From Sergeia podlipaevii (lineage: Eukaryota > Euglenozoa > Kinetoplastea > Trypanosomatida > Trypanosomatidae), in assembly GCA_030849805.1 (NCBI GenBank), contig JASANZ010002264.1, positions 62,001 through 126,000 of the forward strand: a stretch of 64,000 nucleotides of DNA. Direction: 5' to 3'. Each line of letters starts with the position of its first letter. The stretch's first letter is position 1. Of the stretch, positions 19,325-29,339 are shown piece by piece. Both the position numbers and the translations under genes were made by a program. The notes below the pieces were generated by a model, which was not told the DNA's origin, did not search any database, and worked only from the letters and a program-made list of their open reading frames with translations.

Positions 19325-21265
19325 CTAGCCGCCATATAGAAATGGAGGGGGTATGCGCGGGCCATCACGCCTCCTCATACCCATCACTTTCTGCTCAATA
19401 AGCGCTCTTGAAGGGTGAAACCAAGCGCATATCTCCATTCTCTGCTGCCTCGCTCCATTGTGAAATTGCCGATTGGATGTTAGCAAGATCGAGTGAGTCG
19501 CGTCTGCCGCACCAAAAACGACGAGGTTCCTCAGAGATATCTTCCCTGTCAGGCACAAAGACTGTAAAGGTGTGACAAGGTGGCTGCAATACGCCAGCTC
19601 TGTGACAGCTTTGGGAGGTTTGCGCAGGAACTCAGTGTTGACGACAAGCACATTGCGCAGCACTCGCGCTGCGCGTTGCACCTCCCTTGGGCCTGCTATC
19701 GTTTCAATCATCCACTTAAATTCGTGGAGTGTGATGTCCGCCACAACCCAACTAGGTGCTAGATCGTCACGCCAGCTATCCAGTCCCTTCTCCACTCCAT
19801 GGCTATCCCTATTATTGTGGCGCAACTCCCTCCGTTGATCCACTTCAACGACAAAGGGGTCCTCGTCCTCTACGGCCAACTCGTCGCCATCAAGATGATT
19901 AACAAGCTCATTCACCCAGGTCAGGTCGGGCTTGATGAGCGCAACAGGCACGTAGCGCTGCCGCCATCCTAGCTCCTCGCTCGCATCATCTTCTTTGTCG
20001 ATCGATGTGTTTACGAATGCCTGCATTGCCTCCTCTAGAGCGCGAGGCGTCACCCACCGCGTATGGGACCTTAATGCGTTCTGAATGTGATGCGCGACTG
20101 CTTTGTCTTCCGTCTCCGCACGCACCTGTCCACTCAGCACTGTGAACTCCTTCAAAGGCCCTGATGTCCAGCAGAAATGCAACTCTGCACCACCATAGCA
20201 GGCCTCCGAGCACAGCGCGACCAACGCAGTGGTATCGAGGCAGATGCAACACGGTTCATAGCGCAAGCATGGCAGCGGGGGACCTCCACAATGCCGCATT
20301 TTCACCCCAAGTGCTTGTAGATGATCAGTGAGTTCCCTCGGAGGAGGCTCAGCGAACACAGTGACTACCTGTGGGTGCAATCCGAAGGGAAGGCGAGTGC
20401 ATGAAGCGCGCAGCGCATATTCTTTCATGAGCTCTAAGTACTTGTGTGCACCGTCCTGCTCCACCTCGCCGCGGAGACTACTCGCCGATGCAGCGCGCAC
20501 CTTCACCCAGCGGAGACCGCCACATGATGTGATATCGATCTCTAAATTGTGGGCACTGCCGCGACGAAGATGATGGCTGTTGGACTGCACGCCAGCTCGT
20601 GATGGTAGTGGTGGTGGAGCGACCACAAACACTCCAGTGACATCCGGCTCCGTCTCAAGACAGTGCATTACGAGATCCAAGTTTTGTAAGTTGTTGCTGC
20701 GTGCGATCAGGCAGCCTGAAGAAATGGTTTGGTGCGGTGCACGAGAGCAGTCCTCCTCGTGACTGGCTTCTTCCACCGCCATCGCACCTCCAGCTGCAAG
20801 AAGAATTGCCTCAGCTGCTTGCATCGCGTTTGCCTTTTCTTTCATAAGTCTGTTCTTCAGCTTCGCCACGCCGCTTATAAGCGTCCCTTCTGCTGACTCT
20901 CTACTAGCAAAGGCATGCAGGCGGCTTAGTACTCGCTCTACCCATGCCGCATTCTTCAACAGATGCGCTACGACAGCTCGCCTGCTGACCAGTGACTCCT
21001 TACTGTTGTGCGCGCAGGCAGCAGCAGCAGTCCCAACGTTATTGGAGCTCATTCCATCGCCAGAAGCACCACTCAGTGACACCTCGCGGGAGGAACTACA
21101 TGAAGTGAAGGATGAGTGAAGAGAGGAAGCGCTGGCAAGGTCGGTCTCGTCATCGCCGCTCTCATGCGCGCTAATGTCCAAGCAAATGCTGGTGTTAGTA
21201 GACCCTTCAGCATTCTTGACCTCATCCTCCTCCGGGAAGTCTATACTGCCATAGAGAGCTTCCAT
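19325..21265 (-). CDS. DUF1308 family protein (C7orf25/UPF0415-like)
   Basis: 646 residues from the ATG at 21265. Several blocks match DUF1308/UPF0415 proteins: NLDLVMHCLE, then EIDITSCGGLRWVKV, CICLDTTALVALCSE in the middle, and VVADITLHEFKWMIETIAGPRE towards the C-terminus. The LDTTALVAL block is like a PIN-type core strand with an acidic residue. The function of the family is unknown; a nuclease-like fold has been suggested for such cores, but no activity can be claimed here. The first ~100 residues are acidic and Ser-rich, a lineage extension. Coding-strand T-tracts and an AG at 21332-21331 precede the start, with no other AG before the ATG. Confidence 0.88.
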   Translation of the reverse strand: MEALYGSIDFPEEDEVKNAEGSTNTSICLDISAHESGDDETDLASASSLHSSFTSCSSSREVSLSGASGDGMSSNNVGTAAAACAHNSKESLVSRRAVVAHLLKNAAWVERVLSRLHAFASRESAEGTLISGVAKLKNRLMKEKANAMQAAEAILLAAGGAMAVEEASHEEDCSRAPHQTISSGCLIARSNNLQNLDLVMHCLETEPDVTGVFVVAPPPLPSRAGVQSNSHHLRRGSAHNLEIDITSCGGLRWVKVRAASASSLRGEVEQDGAHKYLELMKEYALRASCTRLPFGLHPQVVTVFAEPPPRELTDHLQALGVKMRHCGGPPLPCLRYEPCCICLDTTALVALCSEACYGGAELHFCWTSGPLKEFTVLSGQVRAETEDKAVAHHIQNALRSHTRWVTPRALEEAMQAFVNTSIDKEDDASEELGWRQRYVPVALIKPDLTWVNELVNHLDGDELAVEDEDPFVVEVDQRRELRHNNRDSHGVEKGLDSWRDDLAPSWVVADITLHEFKWMIETIAGPREVQRAARVLRNVLVVNTEFLRKPPKAVTELAYCSHLVTPLQSLCLTGKISLRNLVVFGAADATHSILLTSNRQFHNGARQQRMEICAWFHPSRALIEQKVMGMRRRDGPRIPPPFLYGG

Positions 21266-21676
21266 GGAGGAAGTGTGCAAGTTGACCGCACACACAAAAA
21301 ATGAAGAAGAAAAACAAACAAATGCACTTGCTGCGGTTGAATCAATCGGATTACCAAAGATGTCAAAAAAAAAGTATTTTCTTTTGTAAAGGAAGAGAAC
21401 AATAAACAACAACAAAAAAATATATAAATATGTATTGTGCGCATCTCAAAGAGAGGGAAAAAGGGGGTGGCGGAGGTACCATCAAAAGGGCAGAAGCGCA
21501 TGAAAAGCAGCAAAGAAAATAATGATAATAATAGTAATAATGTTGTACAAAAGCAACACAACATATCCGTCTATTTATCTGTGTGTGTGTGAAGAGCGCA
21601 GTTAAACCCTACGCAGCATTGTAGATAGCATAAGATCCAGTGCTTAACCGCAGGCGCAGAGCCTCCGTCTCTCCCG
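21266..21676. other. Intergenic spacer
   Basis: Leader of the DUF1308 gene (acceptor AG 21332-21331) followed by A/T-rich DNA. No gene seen. Confidence 0.55.
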
Positions 21677-22057
21677 CTACCTCAGATCTGTATGCTCATA
21701 TCTCCACCAGTTAACTCGCTTAGCCAGTGGCCAGTCCCGCGCCAGCTGATACTCTCTCTGAGTCAACTCTACAAACCGGTGATGTGTGTAGTCCTTGTCG
21801 TCGATGCAGCGGCCCCACAAACCTACACGCGTAGACGGCACCTGGTCAAAGTTAACCGTGACCGTGGTGATACCACAACGAGTGCAGAGGCGATAGCGCC
21901 TCTCACGCTCCTCATCCTTGAGCATATACTTTTGGTTCTCAAGACGAAACATATCCTTCATGCGCTTGCTGAGAACAACACCATTGTTGCGATTGAGGGA
22001 GCCAAACTTGGTGAAGGAGTGCAGTGAGTTGGGCCCAAAAACCGTAGAGCGAGACAT
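21677..22057 (-). CDS. Small basic protein (126 aa), unrecognised
   Basis: A 126-residue protein rich in Arg, Tyr and Trp. It has one C-x2-C pair (LCTRCG, residues 58-63) and one further Cys (GRCIDDKD), so a bound metal is possible but not certain. The C-terminus is aromatic and basic (WWRYEHTDLR). No membrane segment is present. The composition recalls mitochondrial ribosomal or assembly proteins of kinetoplastids, but I do not recognise the family. The start is well supported: a T/C-rich tract ends in TTAG at 22068-22067, 10 nt before the ATG. Coding composition is clearly distinct from the flanks. Confidence 0.8.
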   Translation of the reverse strand: MSRSTVFGPNSLHSFTKFGSLNRNNGVVLSKRMKDMFRLENQKYMLKDEERERRYRLCTRCGITTVTVNFDQVPSTRVGLWGRCIDDKDYTHHRFVELTQREYQLARDWPLAKRVNWWRYEHTDLR

Positions 22058-22585
22058 GGTGCAACACTAAGAGAGATAACTTTTTATTCCCTGTCTTTCT
22101 ATATCTTTTTGTTTAGTGGATAACAACAACAACAAAAAAAATGCGTCTCCACCACAACGACACTGAGCGACTACGTGTGTGCCTGCTTGCGCGCGTGGAA
22201 GGCAGAAAAATCTCAACAAAAAGAAGAAACGAGAGTAATAGAAATCGAAGTTAAGAGAAAAGGCTTCAAGCATACAGGGAGTTGATGACTCATGGAAAAA
22301 ACAAGACAATTAAAGCACGAATGTATAACAGAAAAACAGAGGGTACACATGACTGCCTTGAGCATTTCTGTTCAATGTCTAGGTGACTTGAGTAGCTGCA
22401 TGATTTTTTTTTTTTTTATGTTTTGGTTGCTATAATTGCAATGAATTATATTTATAGTTCTCTTTTCATTAATCGGAAAAAGATGAATGGAGGCAAGGCA
22501 TTACTCTCCCCCCCCCTCTTTTTATAAAGCACAAACTTATCCCTCCAAAATTTAGTAGTTATTCTGCAAAAGAAAATAAAAGGTT
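22058..22585. other. Intergenic spacer
   Basis: Contains the acceptor of the 126-residue gene at its left end, T-runs near 22406-22417 and C-runs near 22508-22515. No gene seen. Confidence 0.55.
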
Positions 22586-23128
22586 TTAGAAATCATCGTG
22601 CTTGCCGCCGCCCGCATTCTTGCGCTTAGACCCTCGCTTGCCCTTCGCCCTGGCCGCCTCCTTGGCTAACTTCTTGACTGCCACCAACTTTGCTTTCTTG
22701 TTCACCTTAACATTCCGCTTCATGCGCTTGGACACAATTTCGTCAAACTGGGGGTTCTCCTCTATCCATTCATCCGCAAAAGACTTGTAGCGCTTGCGCT
22801 TGTTGCGACCCACATCTGAAAAGAAGCCAAACTCTACAAACTCGCTGGATGCACTGCCCGCCTTCTTTGGGGCCTGGTGCTGCACATCGGGATTGATGAA
22901 GTTGCGATACTGCAGCAGCTCCACCTCCTGTTTCTCGCTATCGCCAAGGTCGCGCTTCTTCATGCCGTACCACTGAGACAGCGTGTTGCGCTGCTCCTTG
23001 CGTTCCGCACGGATGCGGTCCTTGCGATCCTTCCTACCCTCCACACCGGCGCGCTTCTCGTAAAAGTCGTCGTTGGTGGTCACCGCCTTGCGCATCATAT
23101 CGGCGACCGACGAGGATGACGATGCCAT
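22586..23128 (-). CDS. FCF2: Fcf2-type pre-rRNA processing protein
   Basis: 180 residues, strongly basic, with a KR-rich tail that would act as a nucleolar signal. The Fcf2 core is visible: QWYGM near 52-56, then ELLQYRNFINPD at ~70-81, an FxxFG turn (FVEFGFF), and a helix with RKRYKSFADEWIEENPQFDEIV and SKRMKR at 111-138. In yeast, Fcf2 belongs to the U3 small-subunit processome and is needed for early cleavage of pre-18S rRNA. That fits with UTP13 being in the same cluster, though trypanosomatid gene order carries little functional meaning. The core is degenerate relative to the yeast family, so the name is a moderate-confidence call. Confidence 0.75.
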   Translation of the reverse strand: MASSSSSVADMMRKAVTTNDDFYEKRAGVEGRKDRKDRIRAERKEQRNTLSQWYGMKKRDLGDSEKQEVELLQYRNFINPDVQHQAPKKAGSASSEFVEFGFFSDVGRNKRKRYKSFADEWIEENPQFDEIVSKRMKRNVKVNKKAKLVAVKKLAKEAARAKGKRGSKRKNAGGGKHDDF

Positions 23129-23606
23129 TTTTTTACTTTATATTATATATAGAATAATACGGGGAAGCTTCACCTAGTAAACTATCCTAGTGTAGGTGCC
23201 TCGCGCAACCAGAGTGCTGATATTCACTAAAACAGTTGCACCCCAATAATTATGTTGAGAAGAGAGAGAGAGAGAGAGAGAGAGCAATCAGTTGCAAGTG
23301 AGAGCTGAAGATATATATTCAAGTGGCAAATCTATATGCACACAATAGCTAATCCCCATCAAATGCGTAGAGACAAAAAATAAAAGTGGTCGTTGGGTTG
23401 TATTTCCTTTTGAAAATGCACCGAGAAAGGGGAGGGAGAAGCTGAGCAATAATTACAAAAAATCACATAACGAATAATGATCATAATAAAAGAAAATAAT
23501 CCGTAAAAAAACGTGTCGTTAACATAAGCATACAAAGACACAACATGCAGGGGTATACAGAGAAAAAAAAGAAAAAAAAAGAAAGAAAGAAAGAGTATGG
23601 CGCACG
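23129..23606. other. Intergenic spacer with GA microsatellite
   Basis: A (GA)n repeat at about 23257-23284 is CT-rich on the transcribed strand. It is followed by the AG at 23228-23227, a likely trans-splice acceptor for the Fcf2-type gene. No gene seen. Confidence 0.55.
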
Positions 23607-26279
23607 CTATCTCTTCTGTGAAAGCCGCCTCTGAAGCTCGGCAACCTGCGTCTCAAGTACGATACGTTGCCCTAACGTCTCCTGCAGCAGTGTTTGCAAA
23701 CTACGTAGTCGTGCATCCTCACTGCTCGCATTGCCTCCTCTGCCAGCGAGTGCTGCAGCCACTCCAGCAATACCCGCTGCACCAGCGCGCGTCGCCTCAC
23801 TGAGCTCCCTCGCCTTGCGATTAAGCTCCTCCTGAAGAGCCGCGCACCTCGCCTGCAAGTCTTCCAGTTGGTTCCCCATAGACCACTTGTCCTCCTGCAT
23901 AAGAGAGAGGCGGTTCAGCAGTGCCTCATTCTCAATCTGCACTGCCTCCCAATTGGACATCCGCTCCGGGTCGTAGAGCTGATCGATCTCGCTTAATGTC
24001 CTTCGTCTGGGGCTGCCCTCCCGCAGCGTCATAGAGTTCTCAGAGGACTGATAGTAGGACGGCTGCCGCTGTTGTTGCTGCTGCGAGGTGCCAGGTTTGA
24101 GCGACGACGCCACGGGTGAGAGAAGTAGACCGCTCTCCTGTCTCTGATGGAACATTTCCAGCATACGCGACTTCTGCTGGAGATCTTCTTGTGAAATGGC
24201 AAGTGCCTGGCGCAGCTCCTTGTTAAGTAGCTGCAGCTGTCGGACTTCGACCTTGCAGCGCGACTCCGCAGCCTCCACGCGGCGCTCATAGGTCTCGCGC
24301 AGCTCTGCTAGCATCTTCTTGTCTCCCTCACGAACAATAGGACTTGAATGCTGGCTGCTCGTCATCAGGTCCGTTCTGTTTTGATTAGGGATTGTAGGGG
24401 AAGAAGAGGGGAACGTCGTGACGAGATCCTCCTTGTTGGCCGGAGACCTACGCGATGGCTCGCTCTTTGAGTCTTCAGTGTGCTTTTCTTTCACGCTGCA
24501 GCTGTCTTTGTTGCTGGCAAATGCAAGCGACCGCCACAAGACCACTCGCACTTGAGCGTCCTTTACCGCGTGCATCAGGTGTGTGCCCGCTCTGCACTGC
24601 AGTCTGCTTGTGCGCTTCAGCATCACCAGCGATGCTGACAGCTGTGCCAAGTCAGACTCATAGCTCTGCTTCCGCTCACGGAAGGCACTGCGCAGTTTGG
24701 CGCACTCTTTCTCCAGCGCACGTACTCGCTCCGTGTCTTCGCGTGCGCCTGCCTCACGCTCAAGCGTCAGCTCGCTTTCGTTCAGTTGCCGCTGGTACTT
24801 CAGCAAGGCAGCCTTCTGCTCAGTGGTTTCCTTGGTGAGCCCTCGCACTGCCTCTTCCAGCTTCTTCCTCCGTGCTGCTTCCTTGGTGCTCGCCTCGTGC
24901 TGCCTGTCCAGGAGGCCACGCAGCTCAGCAACTTGCTTCTCCATCGCCGCCTTATTATAGGCCTCACCCGAAACCCCGGTAGGTCTCATAGGCGTGCCAC
25001 TGTTGGAGGCACCGGTGGAGGCGGCAACGCTTGCTGGTGCACCGGCGGCACCACCAGTCTGAATGCGTGGAGGTGGGCCTCGTGCTTGCTCTGCGGCACT
25101 AGAGAGAATCCGCTGTACTTGACCCTCTAGATGCTCATTGCGCTCCCGCGTGAAAGCAAGTTTCTCGCGGCAGTCGCGCAGGCCGGTCTCCAGTTGCGCT
25201 GCCGCGTACTGTGCCTCTTCGCGTTCCCTCACCGCTGCTGTGAGGTTCGCCTCGAGCGTGGCCGCCCGATCTTGAGCAGCAGCAAGGCTGCGCGCTAGCT
25301 CCTGCAAGTCACTAAAATCCTTCCTCTGCTTGTCCCCTTTCACGCCTTCAGTGTCGGGCCGTGTATCGTCTTCAGAACCCGCTTTGAGAGATGTCAGGCG
25401 CCCCAGCAAACGTTGCGACTCGGCATTTTTCTCGCTGCCCTCGCGAAGCGCCGCCTGCAGTGCCGTGTTGGTGGCCTCCGCCGCGGTAAGCCTCAGCTGC
25501 GTGTCCTCGAGGAGCGCCTGAGCTGCATCCATAGCCATCACCCGCATAAGCAAAACATTATATTCCTCCTTGTAGTCCCGCTTCACCTCGTCAAAGAAGC
25601 GAGTAATGCGACTCTTAGACTCTGCTCCAGGTGCCGCTGTTGTGGACGTCACAACAGCCCCTGCCGCCACCACTGCCGCCGTGCCCGCGTTTCCTCCAGT
25701 TGAAGGCGTACCCGCGACGACCTTCCCGGTCACCACGGCCCCGCTAACCACAGCACCACGCGCAGGAGATGGCGTCACCTGTCGTGTGGTGGAAGGCGCA
25801 GGAGTGCGGGAAGGGGTGCCGCCTGTGGCCACATCCGCCCCCCCGGCATCGCACGCTGCAAGGTCTTCCCCGACAATCTGCATAACGCCCTTGAGAGCTG
25901 TCGCCGCGTGAGGAGACGAGCCAGAGAGACGATTAGCTTCACTCCGGAGCCCAGCAAAACATGCACACAGGCGGTTGCATCGCTGTTGAGACTGGGTGTA
26001 TAAGCGAATCAGCTCCGGTACCGAAGCAGGGAGATGGACGACGGTGCTCGTGTAGAGTTCACTGTAGGGGCTCGTAATGACGGTCGCCAATGCAGATGGG
26101 GTCACCTCGTCTGATGACGTTAGAGGCGCCTTGGCTAAAGGAGAATGTGACTGCGCAGTATCTACTTCAGAGTTGGACACACTGCCAGTCTTGCGTGGGG
26201 TCGCAGCTTGCGGAGAAGCAGCGCCTTCTGCGATCGTCTTCTTCTGCCCATCCGCGCTAGGAGCAGTGTCACCCTGCAT
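23607..26279 (-). CDS. Long coiled-coil protein (890 aa)
   Basis: 890 residues. The N-terminal ~90 are disordered. A Cys/helix segment at ~90-120 and an Ala/Thr/Val/Gly-rich linker at ~150-215 follow. Extended coiled coil then runs over ~225-385, ~435-560, ~645-710 and ~790-890, rich in L, E, R, Q and A with heptad spacing (for example LEANLTAAVREREEAQ and LEETQVAELQRRL-like repeats). A short break at ~570-605 has the VKDAQVRVVLWRSLAFA segment. There is no motor, GRIP or membrane domain. Likely roles are cytoskeletal, basal-body or Golgi-tether scaffolding; nothing in the sequence decides between them. The T-tract and AG at 26335-26334 support the start. Confidence 0.87.
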   Translation of the reverse strand: MQGDTAPSADGQKKTIAEGAASPQAATPRKTGSVSNSEVDTAQSHSPLAKAPLTSSDEVTPSALATVITSPYSELYTSTVVHLPASVPELIRLYTQSQQRCNRLCACFAGLRSEANRLSGSSPHAATALKGVMQIVGEDLAACDAGGADVATGGTPSRTPAPSTTRQVTPSPARGAVVSGAVVTGKVVAGTPSTGGNAGTAAVVAAGAVVTSTTAAPGAESKSRITRFFDEVKRDYKEEYNVLLMRVMAMDAAQALLEDTQLRLTAAEATNTALQAALREGSEKNAESQRLLGRLTSLKAGSEDDTRPDTEGVKGDKQRKDFSDLQELARSLAAAQDRAATLEANLTAAVREREEAQYAAAQLETGLRDCREKLAFTRERNEHLEGQVQRILSSAAEQARGPPPRIQTGGAAGAPASVAASTGASNSGTPMRPTGVSGEAYNKAAMEKQVAELRGLLDRQHEASTKEAARRKKLEEAVRGLTKETTEQKAALLKYQRQLNESELTLEREAGAREDTERVRALEKECAKLRSAFRERKQSYESDLAQLSASLVMLKRTSRLQCRAGTHLMHAVKDAQVRVVLWRSLAFASNKDSCSVKEKHTEDSKSEPSRRSPANKEDLVTTFPSSSPTIPNQNRTDLMTSSQHSSPIVREGDKKMLAELRETYERRVEAAESRCKVEVRQLQLLNKELRQALAISQEDLQQKSRMLEMFHQRQESGLLLSPVASSLKPGTSQQQQQRQPSYYQSSENSMTLREGSPRRRTLSEIDQLYDPERMSNWEAVQIENEALLNRLSLMQEDKWSMGNQLEDLQARCAALQEELNRKARELSEATRAGAAGIAGVAAALAGRGGNASSEDARLRSLQTLLQETLGQRIVLETQVAELQRRLSQKR

Positions 26280-27048
26280 TAGAAGTGAACTAGGGCGTGC
26301 AATGAATAGACACTAGACAAAATGACAAAACACCTGCGTTTGTTGGTGAAATGTTGAAAAAAAAAAAAAAACGTCGTCCTCGGCAACAAAACAAAACGAT
26401 AAAATATAATTGACAATGTAAATGTGCAAAACAAAAAAACAGAAAAAAAGCAATTCACGAAGATGAATAAAAAATCGTCTACGAAAAAGCCCACTATTTG
26501 AGTACTAGCGTGATGCTACCACACTAGTAGTACTACTAGTAACACAATATATATATATATATATATATAGAAAGAGAGAGAGAAAAGAAACGAAAAAAAA
26601 AAATCAATGAGGTGCGCTGATATTGCTCCAAGTGTGATAAGCGCTCAAAAGCAAAAAAAAAAAAAATGGATAAAAAATTACAGCAGAAAGAGAGAGAGAG
26701 ATAATTGCTAACAAGGAGTGCAAAAGCATGCACGCCATATTGCAAACTGCTCATCTAATCTTCATTGATATATCAGTTGTTTCGCTAAATAATGGTAAAA
26801 ACAATTTTTTTTCAGTAAAAAAAAAGGTGGGCAACAAAAAGTGAATAAGAAGAAGTTAAGTTAAATAAATAAATATATATATAGGTGTTCGTGTTTCGTT
26901 TTTTTTTTTGTGTGTGTGTAGAAGTGATTATCCCACGAAGCAAATAAGAAGCGCACAACGCATGAAGTAAAACGACAAAAGAGAAAAAAAACGCATAACA
27001 GAAAAACGCAGGTACCAAATGAGAAGTGGAGCATCGCCATGTCATTCT
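26280..27048. other. Intergenic spacer
   Basis: A/T-rich, with an A16 run near 26355-26370 (polypyrimidine tract of the coiled-coil gene), (TA)n at 26547-26568 next to a GA repeat, and further A-runs. No gene seen. Confidence 0.55.
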
Positions 27049-27639
27049 CTATGGCACACAGCAACTAGCGACTGAAGTATCGACTACTTCACACTGTTTA
27101 TCAATAGACATGCGCCAAGCCATCAACTTCTCCTTCAACGCAGAGATATCCGACATGCGTGGGTCCCTGCCTCCGCACTCAAGGACGTGCACCACACCCG
27201 CGCGCTGGTCAAGTCGGCCCTTAAACATATTGTTCGCAATCGCGTCAATGACCACCTCCTCCATGGCTGCAGTATCCACGACCTGGAGATAGTTCTGAAG
27301 GTCATCGTAAGGAAGTTCGCTACGCCCTGCTGCTCTGGTAACACAATACGTGAGCAGCGATAGCTGACGCATCTTCTCCGTCACTATTTCCCTGTCCACT
27401 TTGGCGTCGTCCCAGAGATCATGCGTAAGATCCGCTACGGTACCAAAGCTAAGAATCTCCAGCACGCGCAACAACGCAGGGCAGCTGGCAAGCGCGAGCT
27501 GAACACAGTTCATGTCATGAAATGCACCGTAGTAAAATACGTCTGGATCCGCGATGGCTGCACGCACAGTGGCAAGCACTTCGGCCTTTTCAGTGCACCC
27601 ACTGACAAGGCGCAAGTAGCGAATACCAGAGTGAGACAT
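27049..27639 (-). CDS. CSN7: COP9 signalosome subunit 7-like PCI protein
   Basis: 196 residues ending in a PCI winged-helix. The block EKMRQLSLLTYCV...LPYDDLQNYLQV...MEEVVIDAIANNMFKGRLDQRAGVVHV...CGGRDPR (88-161) matches the CSN7/eIF3m type: helix, winged helix, and the signature I(F)xGKLDQR-like turn followed by the GRD motif typical of CSN7. CSN7 is a scaffold subunit of the COP9 signalosome, which removes Nedd8 from cullins. The N-terminal helical repeats are shorter than in animal CSN7. eIF3m or a proteasome lid subunit is less likely given the GRDPR motif. The start at 27639 is the first ATG behind an AG at 27738-27737. Confidence 0.87.
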   Translation of the reverse strand: MSHSGIRYLRLVSGCTEKAEVLATVRAAIADPDVFYYGAFHDMNCVQLALASCPALLRVLEILSFGTVADLTHDLWDDAKVDREIVTEKMRQLSLLTYCVTRAAGRSELPYDDLQNYLQVVDTAAMEEVVIDAIANNMFKGRLDQRAGVVHVLECGGRDPRMSDISALKEKLMAWRMSIDKQCEVVDTSVASCCVP

Positions 27640-28273
27640 ATGTCTGTTAGCTATGCTCTAATTCTATCCTTCCTCAGACTGAGAAACGGTTTCTGTTGGG
27701 TGGATAAACAATGTATCAATAGTAATAATATTCGCACTAAAAAGAAAATGAACGCGCTTTTTCATACCTGACAACTAAAAATGAAAAATTACATTCCAAT
27801 GGAAAGGGGGAGAAAGAGCACGAAAAAAAAGAGTATATATACATATATTCTAAAGTGCAACTGATCTCATTGAATAAACGTTGTAAAAATATATAAATAT
27901 ATATATGCAAGGTTATACTTGGTGCACCTTAAGTGTGTGCGACAATCATTTCGGGTTCATTTCTATTGCTATTTGTTTTCGTGCAGAAAATCCGTGAATG
28001 AATAGAAGTGAAGAAGTGCATATATATGTCAAAAACACGTCATACATACACACACAGACATATAAAGCAATATATATATATATATATATATATGTGAACA
28101 GTAAAAAAATAAGAATAATAATACAAACAGCAACCACAAACCAGTCATATACACACGCACTCGCAGACTAACATCACTTCCGCTATGCGTGATTCGGCAC
28201 GTGCACGGAATAGCTTTAAGGCCAAGCAATAGATGTAAAGAGAGAGAGGCAAAAGCAAAAAGACAAGAATCAA
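27640..28273. other. Intergenic spacer
   Basis: Leader of the CSN7 gene, then A/T-rich DNA with a (TA)n run at about 28071-28092 and other short AT repeats. No gene seen. Confidence 0.55.
28071..28092. repeat. (TA)11 microsatellite
   Basis: Uninterrupted TA alternation between the 96-residue gene and CSN7. Confidence 0.8.
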
Positions 28274-28564
28274 CTACTTTCGAACGCTGCCATCCCCCCT
28301 TCCAGCAGGTTTGCCTTCCAGCTTGTCTTTGCCCCGTCCAGCCTCCTGCAATGACTGATCCCCAGTTGAGGCGCCGCCACTACCCATGAGAGAGCTAAGG
28401 TCAGAGCCAATTTCCCTCGCAGCCGCTCCGACCCAGATGCCTAGCTTCTCAGGCATGTCACGTTCAAGACGAGCTACCTTGGCGGCAGCGGATTGCATCA
28501 CGGAGCTGTTGGCACCTTGATTGATCGCGTAGCTCAGCAGCCACTTTTTTATTTGGTTTGACAT
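28274..28564 (-). CDS. Small protein (96 aa), unrecognised
   Basis: A 96-residue protein. The first ~60 residues look like amphipathic helices (IKKWLLSYAINQGANS, AAKVARLERDMPEKLGIWVGAAAREI). The last ~35 are Gly/Ser/Lys-rich and probably disordered. There is no transmembrane segment, cysteine cluster or known motif. Coding composition is distinct from the A/T-rich flanks, which is the main argument for a real gene. The nearest convincing T-tract plus AG lies about 200 nt upstream (28770-28769), so the leader may be long. Confidence 0.72.
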   Translation of the reverse strand: MSNQIKKWLLSYAINQGANSSVMQSAAAKVARLERDMPEKLGIWVGAAAREIGSDLSSLMGSGGASTGDQSLQEAGRGKDKLEGKPAGRGDGSVRK

Positions 28565-29131
28565 GTGCTCTTTTCTTTTGTCTTTTGCTTTTCGTAAATG
28601 AAAGCAGGAGAACTGTTCCCTGCTCTAGACAGCTGCAATCGTGTTGCTAGGCTACTTAGAGTTTGGCAATGTGTTGTTGCTTGCAACTTCCAAAAAGGAA
28701 AAGATACATATATATATAATTGGAAATGGAAAAAAATATTTACGTTTTGGTAAAATCGATAAAATGTACTGCATTTTTCAAGAAAAAAAAAAGTAACAGA
28801 AAAAGATACCAAATGAAAAACAGAAGATAAACTCTTCCGCTTCACATACTACATGATACCTGGGGTCCTCTCTTCACTGCATATATTTTATACATGTACC
28901 CTTCCTTTCTTGGTATTGCTTTCTTTCTTTTTTGTTAGTGTTGCTTTATGTTACTGTTAGTTTCTAATAGAGACATACACGTACGACATACTGCAGCAGT
29001 CAGCGCCACTTTCCTTCTCCTCCCCCTACCCACCCCACTCCCTGCTTCATAACTCCTGGGGTGTGTATTATCTCCCGCATATATTCAACACCCCCGCTGT
29101 ACACAATGCAAGCGCATATAGGTGTGTGCTC
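28565..29131. other. Intergenic spacer
   Basis: Holds a T-tract (about 28780-28793) and AG at 28770-28769 on the minus strand for the 96-residue gene. The right half (28990-29130) is C/T-rich on the plus strand. No gene seen. Confidence 0.5.
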
Positions 29132-29224
29132 CTACATGGCTACCTTACCCGGATCGCATGTGGCCCCGATTAGTTGGCTTATTGTTCCTGGCGATGATGC
29201 TGTTGCGCTCTGCACACTAGACAT
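29132..29224 (-). CDS. Candidate 30-residue microprotein with its own splice site
   Basis: A 30-codon frame from ATG (29224) to TAG. The coding strand upstream has a long T/C tract (about 29253-29280). The first AG behind it (29232-29231) is followed by only GACACC before the ATG, an ideal trans-splice layout. The product is Ser/Ala-rich in its first half (MSSVQSATASSPG) and then ISQLIGATCDPGKVAM. I recognise no family. The alternative is a non-coding mRNA leader or a decayed gene whose start survives. Confidence 0.35.
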   Translation of the reverse strand: MSSVQSATASSPGTISQLIGATCDPGKVAM

Positions 29225-29230
29225 GGTGTC

Positions 29231-29232
29231 CT
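29231..29232 (-). promoter_or_regulatory. Predicted spliced-leader acceptor in the DENR downstream spacer
   Basis: A strong T/C tract is followed by ~22 bases without AG and then TAG here. It lies only ~108 bp downstream of the DENR stop, so polyadenylation of the DENR mRNA would be expected shortly before it. Confidence 0.5.
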
Positions 29233-29339
29233 ATTACGATACGACGACAATTAAAAAAAAAGGGAAAAGAAAGAGGGGTAAAAAGATAAGTTCATCCCCC
29301 CCCCTCTCCTTCTAGCACTCAAGACTACACTGTGGAGTC

